From the NCBI GenBank assembly GCA_964472905.1, contig CAYYMI010000003.1, positions 4,187 through 68,186 of the forward strand: a stretch of 64,000 nucleotides of DNA, written 5' to 3'. This document shows positions 8,391-17,692 of the stretch, piece by piece. Within the stretch, counting starts at the first letter, position 1, and the number at the start of each line of letters is the position of its first letter. Made by a program: the position numbers and the translations under genes. Source of the stretch: Hellea sp964472905 (GTDB taxonomy: Bacteria > Pseudomonadota > Alphaproteobacteria > Caulobacterales > Maricaulaceae). Below the pieces are notes generated by a model. The model did not search any database. It was not told the DNA's origin and saw nothing but the letters and a program-made list of their open reading frames with translations.

Positions 8391-9626
8391 ATGTCAGATC
8401 TCAAACTCGCCGATGATTTTATTCAAGCCTCAAAAACGGATTGGGAGGCTTTGGTCAAAAAAGGTCTACGCGGAGCTGAGTTTGAAAGCATAGGCAAGAC
8501 AACTGATGACGGTATACCGCGCGGGCCATTATCGACCGCAGATGACTTACCGCCAACAATTGCTCCCCTACCTCGGGCGGGCGCGCCGCTTTTGGAAGGA
8601 AGGCCTTGGCACATAACTACCCAAGTCTCAGACCCTGATATTTCCTATGCAAATCATCAGGCTTTAAAAGATTTAGAAGGCGGGGCCAGTGCATTACGTC
8701 TATCTCTATGTGAGCGCGGAATAACGCTTCAAAATAAAAACGAAATGAAAAGACTCCTCGATCAAGTTTATACGAATTTAGTCCCCATTATTGTGGGACC
8801 TAATAATAAGATTGAGAACGCGGCGCTCTTTGAAGATTTTAAAGACACGCATATTTACCTTGGCCTTGGTCCAAAAACCGATGGCCTTGAAAAACTTGCG
8901 ACAAACTTACCGAAAAATTGGCGGCTTCTCACTATAAACGCCGCGCGGGTTCATGATAAGGGTGGCACCGAAGCCCAAGAACTTGCTTATTTTGCGGCCA
9001 GCGCCGCTCATGCCTTTCGGCGACTTGGGAAAAACGCCGCCAAACATATGGGCGCGGAACTCACCACCAATCAAGACGGACATTTATCCATTGCCAAGCT
9101 TCGCGCGGCGCGGCGCATTTATGCTCGTATCGCTGAAAATTTTGAGGTTTATGACGCACCGCTCAACTTGCATGTCGTCACTTCAACGCGGATGATGCAA
9201 AGCACAGACCCGTGGACAAACATGCTCCGCGTGATGAGCGCAGGATTTGGCGCGATTATTGGCGGGGCCGACTTTATCACGACAAGGGCTTTTACGCATA
9301 CGCTTGGAACGCCAACTGAATTTAGCAACCGTATTGCGCGCAATATGCAATTGATGATGATGGAAGAAAGCCACCTCGGCCAAGTTCAAGACGCCGCCTA
9401 TGGTAGCTATTTTCATGAACGCATGACGGACAGCCTAGCCCAAGCGGCATGGAACGAATTTCAAACAATTGAATCCGAAGGCGGCCTAGATAATATAGAA
9501 CCGTTCAAAGACCGTATCAAAGCCGCTGCTAAAACGAGAGATGAAAAGGACGAGCCTATCCTCGGTGTTACGCTTCATCCGGCTGAAAACAACCGAGACG
9601 CTAAAGTCAGGAGAGCTTATTCATGA
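8391..9626 (+). CDS. mutA: Methylmalonyl-CoA mutase small subunit, short form
   Basis: A 411-residue TIM-barrel subunit of the mutase that interconverts (R)-methylmalonyl-CoA and succinyl-CoA. Homology to the large subunit is clear in GFGAIIGGADFITTRAF, TEFSNRIARNMQLMMMEE and DAAYGSYFHERM. Small subunits are usually above 600 residues; this one ends right after the barrel and lacks the C-terminal B12-like domain. An in-frame GTG at 8385 is an alternative start; neither start has a good ribosome site. Its stop overlaps the mutB start by ATGA, so the subunits are translationally coupled. Confidence 0.92.
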   Translation: MSDLKLADDFIQASKTDWEALVKKGLRGAEFESIGKTTDDGIPRGPLSTADDLPPTIAPLPRAGAPLLEGRPWHITTQVSDPDISYANHQALKDLEGGASALRLSLCERGITLQNKNEMKRLLDQVYTNLVPIIVGPNNKIENAALFEDFKDTHIYLGLGPKTDGLEKLATNLPKNWRLLTINAARVHDKGGTEAQELAYFAASAAHAFRRLGKNAAKHMGAELTTNQDGHLSIAKLRAARRIYARIAENFEVYDAPLNLHVVTSTRMMQSTDPWTNMLRVMSAGFGAIIGGADFITTRAFTHTLGTPTEFSNRIARNMQLMMMEESHLGQVQDAAYGSYFHERMTDSLAQAAWNEFQTIESEGGLDNIEPFKDRIKAAAKTRDEKDEPILGVTLHPAENNRDAKVRRAYS

Positions 9627-11761
9627 GCTATCCTGATTTCACAAAAATTGACCTTGGAGTCCCTCAAGGGTTTAATCGCAAGGGCGACGCTTGGGCGTCA
9701 CCTGAAGGCATCGACATCAAAGCCCTTTATGAAGCTTCGGATATAGACAGCTTCGATAACCTGAACACCTATCCCGGCATTGCACCCTATATTCGCGGCC
9801 CCTACCCGACCATGTACGCCCAGCGTCCTTGGACTATTCGCCAATATGCAGGCTTTTCAACGGCCGAGGACTCAAATGCCTTTTACCGTCGTAACCTCGC
9901 GGCGGGTCAAAAGGGCTTATCTGTCGCCTTTGATCTTGCAACGCACCGCGGATATGACTCCGACCATCCCCGCGTCCCGGGTGATGTCGGTATGGCCGGC
10001 GTTGCGATTGATAGTCTCTACGATATGCGGATTTTGTTCGACCAAATCCCGCTGGATAAAATGTCCGTCTCTATGACCATGAACGGCGCGGTTTTACCTG
10101 TTCTCGCGCTTTATATCGCCGCCGCAGAAGAACAAGGCGTGAAGCAAGAACAGCTCGCAGGCACTATCCAGAACGATATTCTTAAAGAGTTTATGGTGCG
10201 TAATACTTACATCTATCCGCCTAAACCCAGCATGCGGATTATCTCGGATATTTTCGCCCATACATCTGCTCATATGCCGAAATTTAATTCCATATCTATC
10301 TCTGGCTATCACATGCAAGAGGCAGGGGCGTCAGCCGATATTGAGCTAGGCTATACCCTCGCCGACGGTCTTGAGTATGTCCGAACAGGCGTGGCTGCGG
10401 GCATGGATATTGATGCCTTCGCCCCACGCCTTTCTTTCTTCTGGGCGATTGGCATGAATTATTTCATGGAAGTCGCAAAGCTTCGCGCGGCGCGGCTTTT
10501 ATGGGCGAAACTCATCACACCCTTCGGGCCTACAAACCCGAAATCAACAATGCTGCGCACACACTGCCAAACCTCAGGCTGGTCCCTGACGGCGCAAGAT
10601 GTTTTTAATAATGTGGGCCGCACCCATATCGAAGCCATGGCGGCCGTAGATGGTCATACTCAATCCTTGCATACGAATTCTCTGGATGAGGCTTTGGCCC
10701 TACCGACGGATTTTTCAGCGCGTATTGCCCGTAACACGCAAATTTTTCTGCAAACAGAAGGCAAGCATTGCGATCAAATCGATCCTTGGGGCGGTAGCTA
10801 TTATGTCGAACGGCTGACCCATGATCTGGCAGCTAAGGCCCTCGCTCATATTGAAGAAGTCGAAGCTCTAGGCGGTATGGCCGCCGCCATCGAAGCTGGC
10901 ATTCCTAAACTACGCATCGAAGAAAGCGCCGCCCGCACCCAAGCCCGCATTGATAGCGGCCTGCAAACAGTTGTCGGCGTGAATAAATATCCTAGCGATG
11001 AAAAAGACGACATCCCAATTTTGAAAGTCGATAATGACAAAGTACGCCAAGGCCAAATCGCGCGTATTCATCAGCTCAAAGCCGATCGCGACACTGGCGC
11101 GACTATGGAGGCCTTGGACGCGCTGACGAAAGCTGCCGATACTGGGACTGGAAACCTGCTCACCCTTGCGGTTGACGCAGCGCGCAAGAAAGCCACAGTT
11201 GGCGAAATTTCCTCTGCCCTTGAAAAAGTCTATGGCCGCTATGAAGCTAAACCTGCGGGCGTTACGGGGGTTTATTCCTCCGCCTTTGATGACCGCAACC
11301 CCAGCTACGCAGAAGCTGTGCGCCGCATTAAAGCCTTTGCCGAACTTGAAGGCCGCGCGCCTAAAGTTATGATTGCTAAAATGGGCCAAGATGGACATGA
11401 CCGCGGGCAAAAAGTCGTCGCGACAGCCTTTAAGGATATCGGTTTTGATGTCGTGATTGGCCCCCTTTTTCAAACCCCTGAAGAATCTGCGCAAATGGGA
11501 ATAGAGAGTGATGTGGATGTCATCGCCGCAAGCTCCCTTGCCGCTGGCCATCTCACACTTGTGCCAGAACTTCGCAAAGCCTTAAATGATCAAGATCGTA
11601 AAGACATCATGATTATTGTCGGCGGCGTCGTCCCGCCCGAGGATATTGACACGCTCAAAGACATGGGCGCCAAAGCCGTCTTCCCACCTGGGACCAATAT
11701 CCCCGAAGCCGTTCTGGAAGTCCTTGATGTCGTGAATATGAGACTTAGCCAAGGCGCTTGA
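9623..11761 (+). CDS. mutB: Methylmalonyl-CoA mutase large (catalytic) subunit
   Basis: A 712-residue adenosylcobalamin-dependent mutase. The N-terminal substrate barrel carries YPGIAPYIRGPYPTMYAQRP and FDLATHRGYDSDHPRV. The C-terminal B12 domain has the cobalt-binding DxHxxG motif in KMGQDGHDRGQKVV and the nucleotide-tail region IIVGGVVPPED. AGGAGAG precedes the start. It finishes the catabolism of valine, isoleucine, odd-chain acids and propionate by making succinyl-CoA; a valine pathway lies a few kilobases away. No epimerase or propionyl-CoA carboxylase is in the window. Confidence 0.97.
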   Translation: MSYPDFTKIDLGVPQGFNRKGDAWASPEGIDIKALYEASDIDSFDNLNTYPGIAPYIRGPYPTMYAQRPWTIRQYAGFSTAEDSNAFYRRNLAAGQKGLSVAFDLATHRGYDSDHPRVPGDVGMAGVAIDSLYDMRILFDQIPLDKMSVSMTMNGAVLPVLALYIAAAEEQGVKQEQLAGTIQNDILKEFMVRNTYIYPPKPSMRIISDIFAHTSAHMPKFNSISISGYHMQEAGASADIELGYTLADGLEYVRTGVAAGMDIDAFAPRLSFFWAIGMNYFMEVAKLRAARLLWAKLITPFGPTNPKSTMLRTHCQTSGWSLTAQDVFNNVGRTHIEAMAAVDGHTQSLHTNSLDEALALPTDFSARIARNTQIFLQTEGKHCDQIDPWGGSYYVERLTHDLAAKALAHIEEVEALGGMAAAIEAGIPKLRIEESAARTQARIDSGLQTVVGVNKYPSDEKDDIPILKVDNDKVRQGQIARIHQLKADRDTGATMEALDALTKAADTGTGNLLTLAVDAARKKATVGEISSALEKVYGRYEAKPAGVTGVYSSAFDDRNPSYAEAVRRIKAFAELEGRAPKVMIAKMGQDGHDRGQKVVATAFKDIGFDVVIGPLFQTPEESAQMGIESDVDVIAASSLAAGHLTLVPELRKALNDQDRKDIMIIVGGVVPPEDIDTLKDMGAKAVFPPGTNIPEAVLEVLDVVNMRLSQGA

Positions 11762-11792
11762 TTTCTCCGAGGATAAACGCTTTTATCCCTCG

Positions 11793-12617
11793 ATGAAAAC
11801 CTACTGTGGCATTTCAATTCTCTCGCGAAAGATCGTTCTTTCTGCGCTCATGGCGATAAGCTTTACAGGGACTACATATGCATCCGAACCCACAATCGGA
11901 AGTACATCGCTGTGCGGCGACGCCTATCTTTTAGCCTTAGCTCCCGATCACATCAGCGCACTGTCTTGGCAATCGCGCAGTCGGTTGTCAGATGCGAAAC
12001 ACGCCCATCGCGCCCTCCCACAGCTCTGGGATGAGTTAGAAGTCTTGACCACAAATCCAAGTAATTATGTTCTCTTCGGAGCTGGCGAAGGTCAAAACGT
12101 GAAAAGACTAAACCTGAACTCTTTGAAGCTCACATGGGGTGAAGACTTTAACTCTGTTATCGAAAATGCTGACCTCGTATCGCAAAACCTAAACATTGAT
12201 AATCTTTTGAAGACTGATCTGATGCAGCGTCTGGACGATCTTAAAGGGCGCAGTACAAAACGAGCCTATAAGCCCAAAGTCTTTTATCTGGCGCGGTCTG
12301 GTGGTTCCGCTGGAACTGAAACCTTTGTCGATGCCGCTATCACGGCAGCTGGCGGGGTCAATATTGCGCCAAAATCAGGGTGGTTCACCCCTAACCCTGA
12401 AGAGATAATCACGCTTAAACCTGACTTGATTATCACGAGCTATTTCAATGATGGCTATGAAAGTATAAATGCAGCGGCCCTCCGCAATAGGGCCGTCCAA
12501 AAATTTATAGACGCTACTCCGCGCGTGGAAATAGACGGCGCATTATGGCCCTGTGCTGGCCCTCGACTCATCGAAGCCGCAGAGCAAATTGCATCGGCCA
12601 TGGATAAACTCCCATGA
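11793..12617 (+). CDS. btuF: ABC transporter periplasmic binding protein, probably cobalamin (BtuF-like)
   Basis: A 274-residue class III periplasmic binding protein with a signal peptide ending near TYASEP. The lobes are joined as in BtuF/FecB proteins (VFYLARSGGSAGTETFVDAAI, then LKPDLIITSYF). It starts 31 bases after mutB and overlaps the permease by ATGA. The family carries B12, haem or ferric siderophores. Linkage to a B12-dependent mutase is the reason for preferring cobalamin, and no siderophore gene is nearby. Substrate is therefore inferred. Confidence 0.75.
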   Translation: MKTYCGISILSRKIVLSALMAISFTGTTYASEPTIGSTSLCGDAYLLALAPDHISALSWQSRSRLSDAKHAHRALPQLWDELEVLTTNPSNYVLFGAGEGQNVKRLNLNSLKLTWGEDFNSVIENADLVSQNLNIDNLLKTDLMQRLDDLKGRSTKRAYKPKVFYLARSGGSAGTETFVDAAITAAGGVNIAPKSGWFTPNPEEIITLKPDLIITSYFNDGYESINAAALRNRAVQKFIDATPRVEIDGALWPCAGPRLIEAAEQIASAMDKLP

Positions 12618-13576
12618 AGGCGGCAGCTTTAGGTGTACTAACCGTATTTACGATTTTCATATCCCTGTTTTTTGGTGCGGCTGATATCAATTCAGCACAA
12701 GCACTTCAGGCTTTATTTGGACAAGGTACAGAGACTCATCAGTTAATCATTAATGAGCTACGCTTGCCCCGCGCCCTACTGGGTGCCGTCATAGGCGCAG
12801 GACTCGGCGCGTCAGGCGCAGCACTTCAAGGATACACACGTAATCCCTTAGCTGCGCCCGGTATATTAGGCTTTTCAGCTTGCGCCGCTTTGGGAGCCGT
12901 CACAGCTCTTTACTTTGGACTGAGTGCATGGGTGCCCGTTGCGGCGCTATTAGGCACCACATTAGGCGCTCTTTTAATCCTCACCTTAGCAGGTCCAAGA
13001 AAAAGCGCCTCTACACTTATATTAGCCGGCGTCGGGGTCGGCGCTATGGCAACGGCCTTAACTGGCCTCATTATGAATTTTGCGCCTAATCCCTGGGCCC
13101 TATCAGAAATCATTTACTGGCTTATGGGGTCATTAAAAAATGCTGAAATGAATAGTTTAATGATATGCGCCCCGCTTACCTTCATCGGTTTTATCGCTCT
13201 TTTGGTAATTGGTCCTGATTTAAAAACACTCAGTCTTGGCGAAGACACTGCGCAGAGCCTTGGTGTGTCTTTGGGCAAGGTCCGAGCGCTACTCATTGCT
13301 GGCGTTGCCTTATGTGTGGGTAGCGGCGTCGCCATAGCAGGGGCGATAGGGTTTATCGGCCTTTTTGTGCCTCATATTATTAGGCTCATATTCGGACCTG
13401 ACCCGCTTAGACTTATTCCGCTTTCAGCCTTAGGCGGGGCCGGATTTTTAGTCTTTGCTGATATTATAACGCGCACGCTGACAGGGCCAGGAACTCAACT
13501 CTATTTAGGCATTTTGACATCTCTCATTGGTGTTCCTTTCTTCCTTTACCTTGCGGTTAAGGAGGCGCGTACATGA
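12614..13576 (+). CDS. btuC: FecCD/BtuC family ABC permease
   Basis: A 320-residue inner-membrane permease with about ten hydrophobic segments. The family signatures AVIGAGLGASGAALQGYTRN near residue 60 and GFIGLFVPHIIRLIFGPD near residue 250 are present; the second contacts the ATPase. Coupled by 4-base overlaps to both the binding protein and the ATPase gene, so the three form one importer. Cobalamin is favoured from context, iron-siderophore or haem is possible. Confidence 0.85.
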   Translation: MKAAALGVLTVFTIFISLFFGAADINSAQALQALFGQGTETHQLIINELRLPRALLGAVIGAGLGASGAALQGYTRNPLAAPGILGFSACAALGAVTALYFGLSAWVPVAALLGTTLGALLILTLAGPRKSASTLILAGVGVGAMATALTGLIMNFAPNPWALSEIIYWLMGSLKNAEMNSLMICAPLTFIGFIALLVIGPDLKTLSLGEDTAQSLGVSLGKVRALLIAGVALCVGSGVAIAGAIGFIGLFVPHIIRLIFGPDPLRLIPLSALGGAGFLVFADIITRTLTGPGTQLYLGILTSLIGVPFFLYLAVKEART

Positions 13577-14325
13577 TAACCTTTGAAAATTTATGTGCGG
13601 GATATGGATCGATTGATGTTTTGCAAAATATCTCTGCCAAAGCAAAGCCCGGTAATTTCATCGCCCTTATCGGTCCTAATGGCAGCGGGAAATCAACATT
13701 ACTGAAAACCCTGTGTGGTATTATTCCTCCATCCTCAGGAGACATAACCCTGCAAGGCAAACCCCTTTCATCACAAAACCCAAAGCAACGCGCGCGGTTA
13801 ATCGCTTATCTCGCGCAATCCCGTGAAGCTATGCCCGCCATGAACGTCAAAGACGTGGTACAGCTTGGTAGAGCCCCTTATCGTGGAACTTTAGGAAAGA
13901 TAAGTCCGTCAGGACAAATTGCCATTCAAGACGCTATGTCGAAAACCCAATCAGATGTTTTTGCCAAACGACGTTTTGACGGACTGTCCGGCGGTGAACA
14001 AGCTAGGGTTTTATTGGCGCGTGCCCTCGCCGTAGACGCGCCTATATTACTGGCTGATGAACCCATTGCAGCTCTCGACCCTTTTTATCAGCTTACGATG
14101 ATGGAGATTTTAAAGGCTGAAGCGAAAAGCGGAAAGGTTGTTATTACCGCTATACATGACCTTGCTCTAGCCGTACAATTTGCGAACCGCATATGGGTGA
14201 TGCATGAGGGCGAAATGATTGCAGATGATACACCGCAAAAAGCCTTAAATGATGAAACCTTAAAAACTGTTTTCGGCATTCGCGCCCCTCAAGGCGGGTT
14301 TCAACCGATTGAATTATCCGGTTAA
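13573..14325 (+). CDS. btuD: ABC transporter ATPase of the BtuCDF/FecBCDE type
   Basis: A 250-residue ATP-binding subunit with an intact Walker A (GPNGSGKST), signature LSGGEQARVLLARALA, Walker B ILLADEPIAALD and H-loop histidine in ITAIHDLALA. It powers the permease encoded just upstream. Its TAA stop shares bases with the stop of the convergent sdaA in a single TTAA, so the two transcripts meet with no spacer. Confidence 0.88.
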   Translation: MITFENLCAGYGSIDVLQNISAKAKPGNFIALIGPNGSGKSTLLKTLCGIIPPSSGDITLQGKPLSSQNPKQRARLIAYLAQSREAMPAMNVKDVVQLGRAPYRGTLGKISPSGQIAIQDAMSKTQSDVFAKRRFDGLSGGEQARVLLARALAVDAPILLADEPIAALDPFYQLTMMEILKAEAKSGKVVITAIHDLALAVQFANRIWVMHEGEMIADDTPQKALNDETLKTVFGIRAPQGGFQPIELSG

Positions 14326-15698
14326 CATTCCACCACATTAACGGCGAGGCCGCCTTGGCTGGTCTCTTTATATTTGGATGACATGTCGAGGCCTGTCTGG
14401 CGCATGGTCTCAATCACCTGATCAAGACTGACTTTCATTGCGCCGTCTGCATGTAAAGATAGCCGCGCCGCGTTAACCGCTTTAACGGCTCCAATGGCGT
14501 TGCGTTCAATACACGGAATTTGAACAAGCCCGCCGACCGGATCGCAGGTCAGACCAAGATTATGTTCCATCCCGATTTCGGCCGCTTGGGCCACTTGTTC
14601 GGGGTTAGCCCCCCATACCGCAGCCAGACCGCCTGCCGCCATTGAACAGGCGACACCGACTTCCCCTTGACAGCCCATTTCCGCGCCGGAAATTGACGCA
14701 CGCTGTTTATAGAGCAACCCAATCCCGCCAGCCGTTAAAAGAAACTTTCGGATATTTTGTGGAAGAGAATTTTCGCCTGCACAATAATGCTTCAAAACAG
14801 ACGGAATAATCCCAGCAGCTCCATTTGTCGGCGCGGTTACGACCTGTCCGCCGCTCGCATTTTCTTCATTCACAGCCATCGCGTAAACATTAAGCCAATC
14901 AAATAATTGTTCGCGCTCATTGGACATTGGAGAGCTATGCAGTTTTTGCCACAGCTTAGGCGCGCGGCGCGTAACCTCTAAACCTCCTGGTAAGATACCT
15001 TCCGTATCTAAACCACGCGTAATACACGCCATCATGACTTCGCAAATATTATCCAAAGCCGCATCCGTTTCAACGCGCGGCCGCCTTGCATCTTCATTAG
15101 CATAGATAACGTCACTGATTGACGTTTTCTCGCCCTTGCAAATCCCCAACAACTCTGCAGCTGAGCCGAATGGATAAGGTACAGAAGGGCCAATATCGAC
15201 CAAGTCATCCTTAACAGGCATTTTCATTTGACGTTGAGACGCAATAAATCCGCCACCCGTTGAATAATAGGTTTGAGTCCGCAACAGCTTTCCCTTCGCC
15301 GTAAAAGCAGAGAGTTTCATACCATTAGGATGTAATTCCGGCGCGGTTTCATAATCGAAAATCAGGTCTTTTTCGGGATCGAATGAAATGGGCTTCTCAC
15401 CCAGTAACCTTAAAGACTTCTGAGTATAAACATCCGCGACTTGTTGGTCGGCTATGCTTGAATCAAGGGTTTCAGGCTCAAGCCCTAATAAGCCTAAAAT
15501 GACAGCCTTAGGCGTTGCATGCCCTTTACCTGTTAAAGCTAATGAACCTTGTAACTCCACTTGAATACGCGCAGTGCGAACCAACCTGTCCTTACGGCGC
15601 AAGCTTTCCCCAAAACGTTTGGCAATACGGATGGGCCCAACCGTATGCGAAGAACTGGGGCCAATACCTATACGGAATATGTCCAAAACGGATAACAT
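14322..15698 (-). CDS. sdaA: L-serine ammonia-lyase (single chain, iron-sulfur)
   Basis: A 458-residue enzyme converting L-serine to pyruvate and ammonia. The N-terminal domain opens with the diagnostic IGIGPSSSHTVGPIRIA. The catalytic domain has the [4Fe-4S] cysteines in GCQGEVGVACSMAAGG and in TCDPVGGLVQIPCIERNA. Alpha and beta domains are fused, as in E. coli SdaA. Start ATG 15696-15698. It is a single gene between the importer (convergent) and mmsB (same strand, 60 bases away). Confidence 0.96.
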   Translation of the reverse strand: MLSVLDIFRIGIGPSSSHTVGPIRIAKRFGESLRRKDRLVRTARIQVELQGSLALTGKGHATPKAVILGLLGLEPETLDSSIADQQVADVYTQKSLRLLGEKPISFDPEKDLIFDYETAPELHPNGMKLSAFTAKGKLLRTQTYYSTGGGFIASQRQMKMPVKDDLVDIGPSVPYPFGSAAELLGICKGEKTSISDVIYANEDARRPRVETDAALDNICEVMMACITRGLDTEGILPGGLEVTRRAPKLWQKLHSSPMSNEREQLFDWLNVYAMAVNEENASGGQVVTAPTNGAAGIIPSVLKHYCAGENSLPQNIRKFLLTAGGIGLLYKQRASISGAEMGCQGEVGVACSMAAGGLAAVWGANPEQVAQAAEIGMEHNLGLTCDPVGGLVQIPCIERNAIGAVKAVNAARLSLHADGAMKVSLDQVIETMRQTGLDMSSKYKETSQGGLAVNVVEC

Positions 15699-15757
15699 AA
15701 ATCCGCCATATCAGAGAATGGATAACAATCTATTTTAAATAGATAACTCAACAGATA

Positions 15758-16648
15758 TTAAAGAGAGCCATTAATTAGCTTCATAATGCCTGAAAAATCC
15801 AAACCGTCTTTTCCAGCCGCTTCCATCAAAGAATATATAGCCTCTGATTGAGTGCCGAGCGGCGTTGCGGCTTTAGCTGTTGTCGCCGCGTCTTGGGCGA
15901 GGCGTAAGTCTTTGAGCATCATTGCCGCTGAAAAACCAGCTTGATAATTTCGGTTTGATGGCGCGCTTTCGACAGGGCCAGGCGCGGGGCAATAGCTGGT
16001 CATGGACCAATTTTGACCGCTCGCTGTGCTGGAAATATCGTAAAAGGTCTGCGCGTCGAGACCTAGTTTTTCAGCCAAATTAAACGCTTCACACGTTCCA
16101 ATCATATGAATACCGAGAAGCATGTTATTAGCAATTTTTGCCACCTGACCATTGCCTGCATCCCCTGCATGGAAAACATTTTTGCCCATAATATCTAGAA
16201 AGGGTTTAGCGCGCTCATACGCTTCAGGCGTTCCGCCGCACATAAAGGTGAGTGTTCCTGCTGCCGCGCCGCCGACACCGCCAGAGACAGGGGCGTCAAT
16301 CATTTCAAATCCTTTATGGTCGGCGGAAGCGATGACTTCGCGCGCCGAGGCGACATCAATAGTCGAACAATCCAAGAAAAGCGTACCTTTTTTGGCATAA
16401 TTGAAAACGCCATCTTCACCGCCATAAACCATTTTAACATGAGCTCCAGCGGGAAGCATTGTGACAACGACATCAGCTTTTTCTACAGCGTCTTTTGCAT
16501 TGGCCGCGCCCACACATCCAGCTTCCACCGCGCGCGCGATGGCTTCTTTAGATATATCAAGCGCGCGAACTTCATGCCCGGCTTTGGCAAGGTTTGTTGC
16601 CATGCCTATGCCCATATTACCGAGGCCGATAAATGCTATTATGCTCAT
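15758..16648 (-). CDS. mmsB: 3-hydroxyisobutyrate dehydrogenase
   Basis: A 296-residue NAD-dependent beta-hydroxyacid dehydrogenase that oxidises 3-hydroxyisobutyrate to methylmalonate semialdehyde. The NAD-binding FIGLGNMGIGMATNLAKAGH is at the N-terminus, substrate-binding DAPVSGGVGGAAAGTLTFM follows, and the catalytic lysine is in GQVAKIANNMLLG. It overlaps the upstream hydrolase gene by ATGA and is the last gene of the valine operon. Confidence 0.93.
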   Translation of the reverse strand: MSIIAFIGLGNMGIGMATNLAKAGHEVRALDISKEAIARAVEAGCVGAANAKDAVEKADVVVTMLPAGAHVKMVYGGEDGVFNYAKKGTLFLDCSTIDVASAREVIASADHKGFEMIDAPVSGGVGGAAAGTLTFMCGGTPEAYERAKPFLDIMGKNVFHAGDAGNGQVAKIANNMLLGIHMIGTCEAFNLAEKLGLDAQTFYDISSTASGQNWSMTSYCPAPGPVESAPSNRNYQAGFSAAMMLKDLRLAQDAATTAKAATPLGTQSEAIYSLMEAAGKDGLDFSGIMKLINGSL

Positions 16649-17691
16649 GATAAAAATCCTTGGGGTGGTTTTGCGGTCTTTCTAAAGACGCGTTGTACCT
16701 GCACTTCCGTAATGTCACTGACACTTTCATGTGACCATTTTGGATTGCGGTCCTTGTCAATTAATTGAGCGCGAATGCCTTCATAGAAATCTTGGGTCTT
16801 TAAGAAACCTAACGATATATCCAGCTCTTGTGTCATCACCTCTTTGAAAGTCATCTTCGCGCCGCGGCGTAAGGCCTCAAAGGTCACTGACATGGCGAGT
16901 GGTGATTTACGGCGAATATTCTTAGCCTGTTTCTGCGCCCATTCGCTTCCGTCTTTATCGAGCTGCTTTAAAATGGCAGGAACTGTTTGTGCGCCAAAAG
17001 CTTTTATGGCTTCAGGAATAGGGTCACTGGCTGGCGGGGCCTTCACAAAATTCATCATCACATTAGCCACCGCAGAATCCGAGCCATCTAACTTGGCTTT
17101 GCCTAGCGCCTTTATAAAAGCGCCGTGCTGATCTGTTGGGATATAAGTATTGGCCACGCCGACATCGCAAGTTTGTCCTGCGTCTAGCCGCGCCCCCGTC
17201 AGGCCGAGCCATTGACCAATATCCATACCAAGGCGCGGTAAGAAGTAAGTCCCACCAACATCTGGGAAATATCCAATGCCCGTTTCAGGCATCGCAAACA
17301 TGGTCGCATCCCCCGCCACACGCAAGCGGCCATGAACTGACAGGCCAACGCCGCCGCCCATGACGAACCCATCAATCAAGGTAATGTAGGGTTTGGAATA
17401 ACGGTGAATAAGCTCGTTAAGCGCATATTCAATGCGCCAGAAATTCTCCGCGCGCTTATCGCCGGCCTTACCGCTATCATGGAGCAAGATCACATCTCCG
17501 CCCGCGCAGAAGGCACGATCCCCTGCCCCGTCAATCAAAACAGCGCCAATCTTGGGGTCTTTTTCCCAAGAAATTAAAAGCCGAGTAATCTCTTCACACA
17601 TAGCATAGGTCAGTGCGTTTAACGCTTTAGGGCGATTGAGGGTTATATGGCCGAGATTTCCAATGATGCGGGATTTAATTTCTGAGGTCAT
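16645..17691 (-). CDS. 3-hydroxyisobutyryl-CoA hydrolase (enoyl-CoA hydratase family)
   Basis: A 348-residue crotonase-fold protein. The oxyanion-hole segments DRAFCAGGDV and TLIDGFVMGGGVGLSVHGRL and the extended PETGIGYFPDVGGTYFLPRL match hydrolases acting on 3-hydroxyisobutyryl-CoA rather than short crotonases. It releases free 3-hydroxyisobutyrate for MmsB, encoded directly downstream. One base separates it from the acyl-CoA dehydrogenase gene. Operon context makes valine catabolism the most likely role. Confidence 0.9.
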   Translation of the reverse strand: MTSEIKSRIIGNLGHITLNRPKALNALTYAMCEEITRLLISWEKDPKIGAVLIDGAGDRAFCAGGDVILLHDSGKAGDKRAENFWRIEYALNELIHRYSKPYITLIDGFVMGGGVGLSVHGRLRVAGDATMFAMPETGIGYFPDVGGTYFLPRLGMDIGQWLGLTGARLDAGQTCDVGVANTYIPTDQHGAFIKALGKAKLDGSDSAVANVMMNFVKAPPASDPIPEAIKAFGAQTVPAILKQLDKDGSEWAQKQAKNIRRKSPLAMSVTFEALRRGAKMTFKEVMTQELDISLGFLKTQDFYEGIRAQLIDKDRNPKWSHESVSDITEVQVQRVFRKTAKPPQGFLS

Positions 17692-17692
17692 A

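Noticed and set aside
10910..11551. A 213-codon minus-strand frame inside mutB
   Set aside because: It lies fully opposite the conserved B12 domain of mutB, has no ribosome site and resembles no family.
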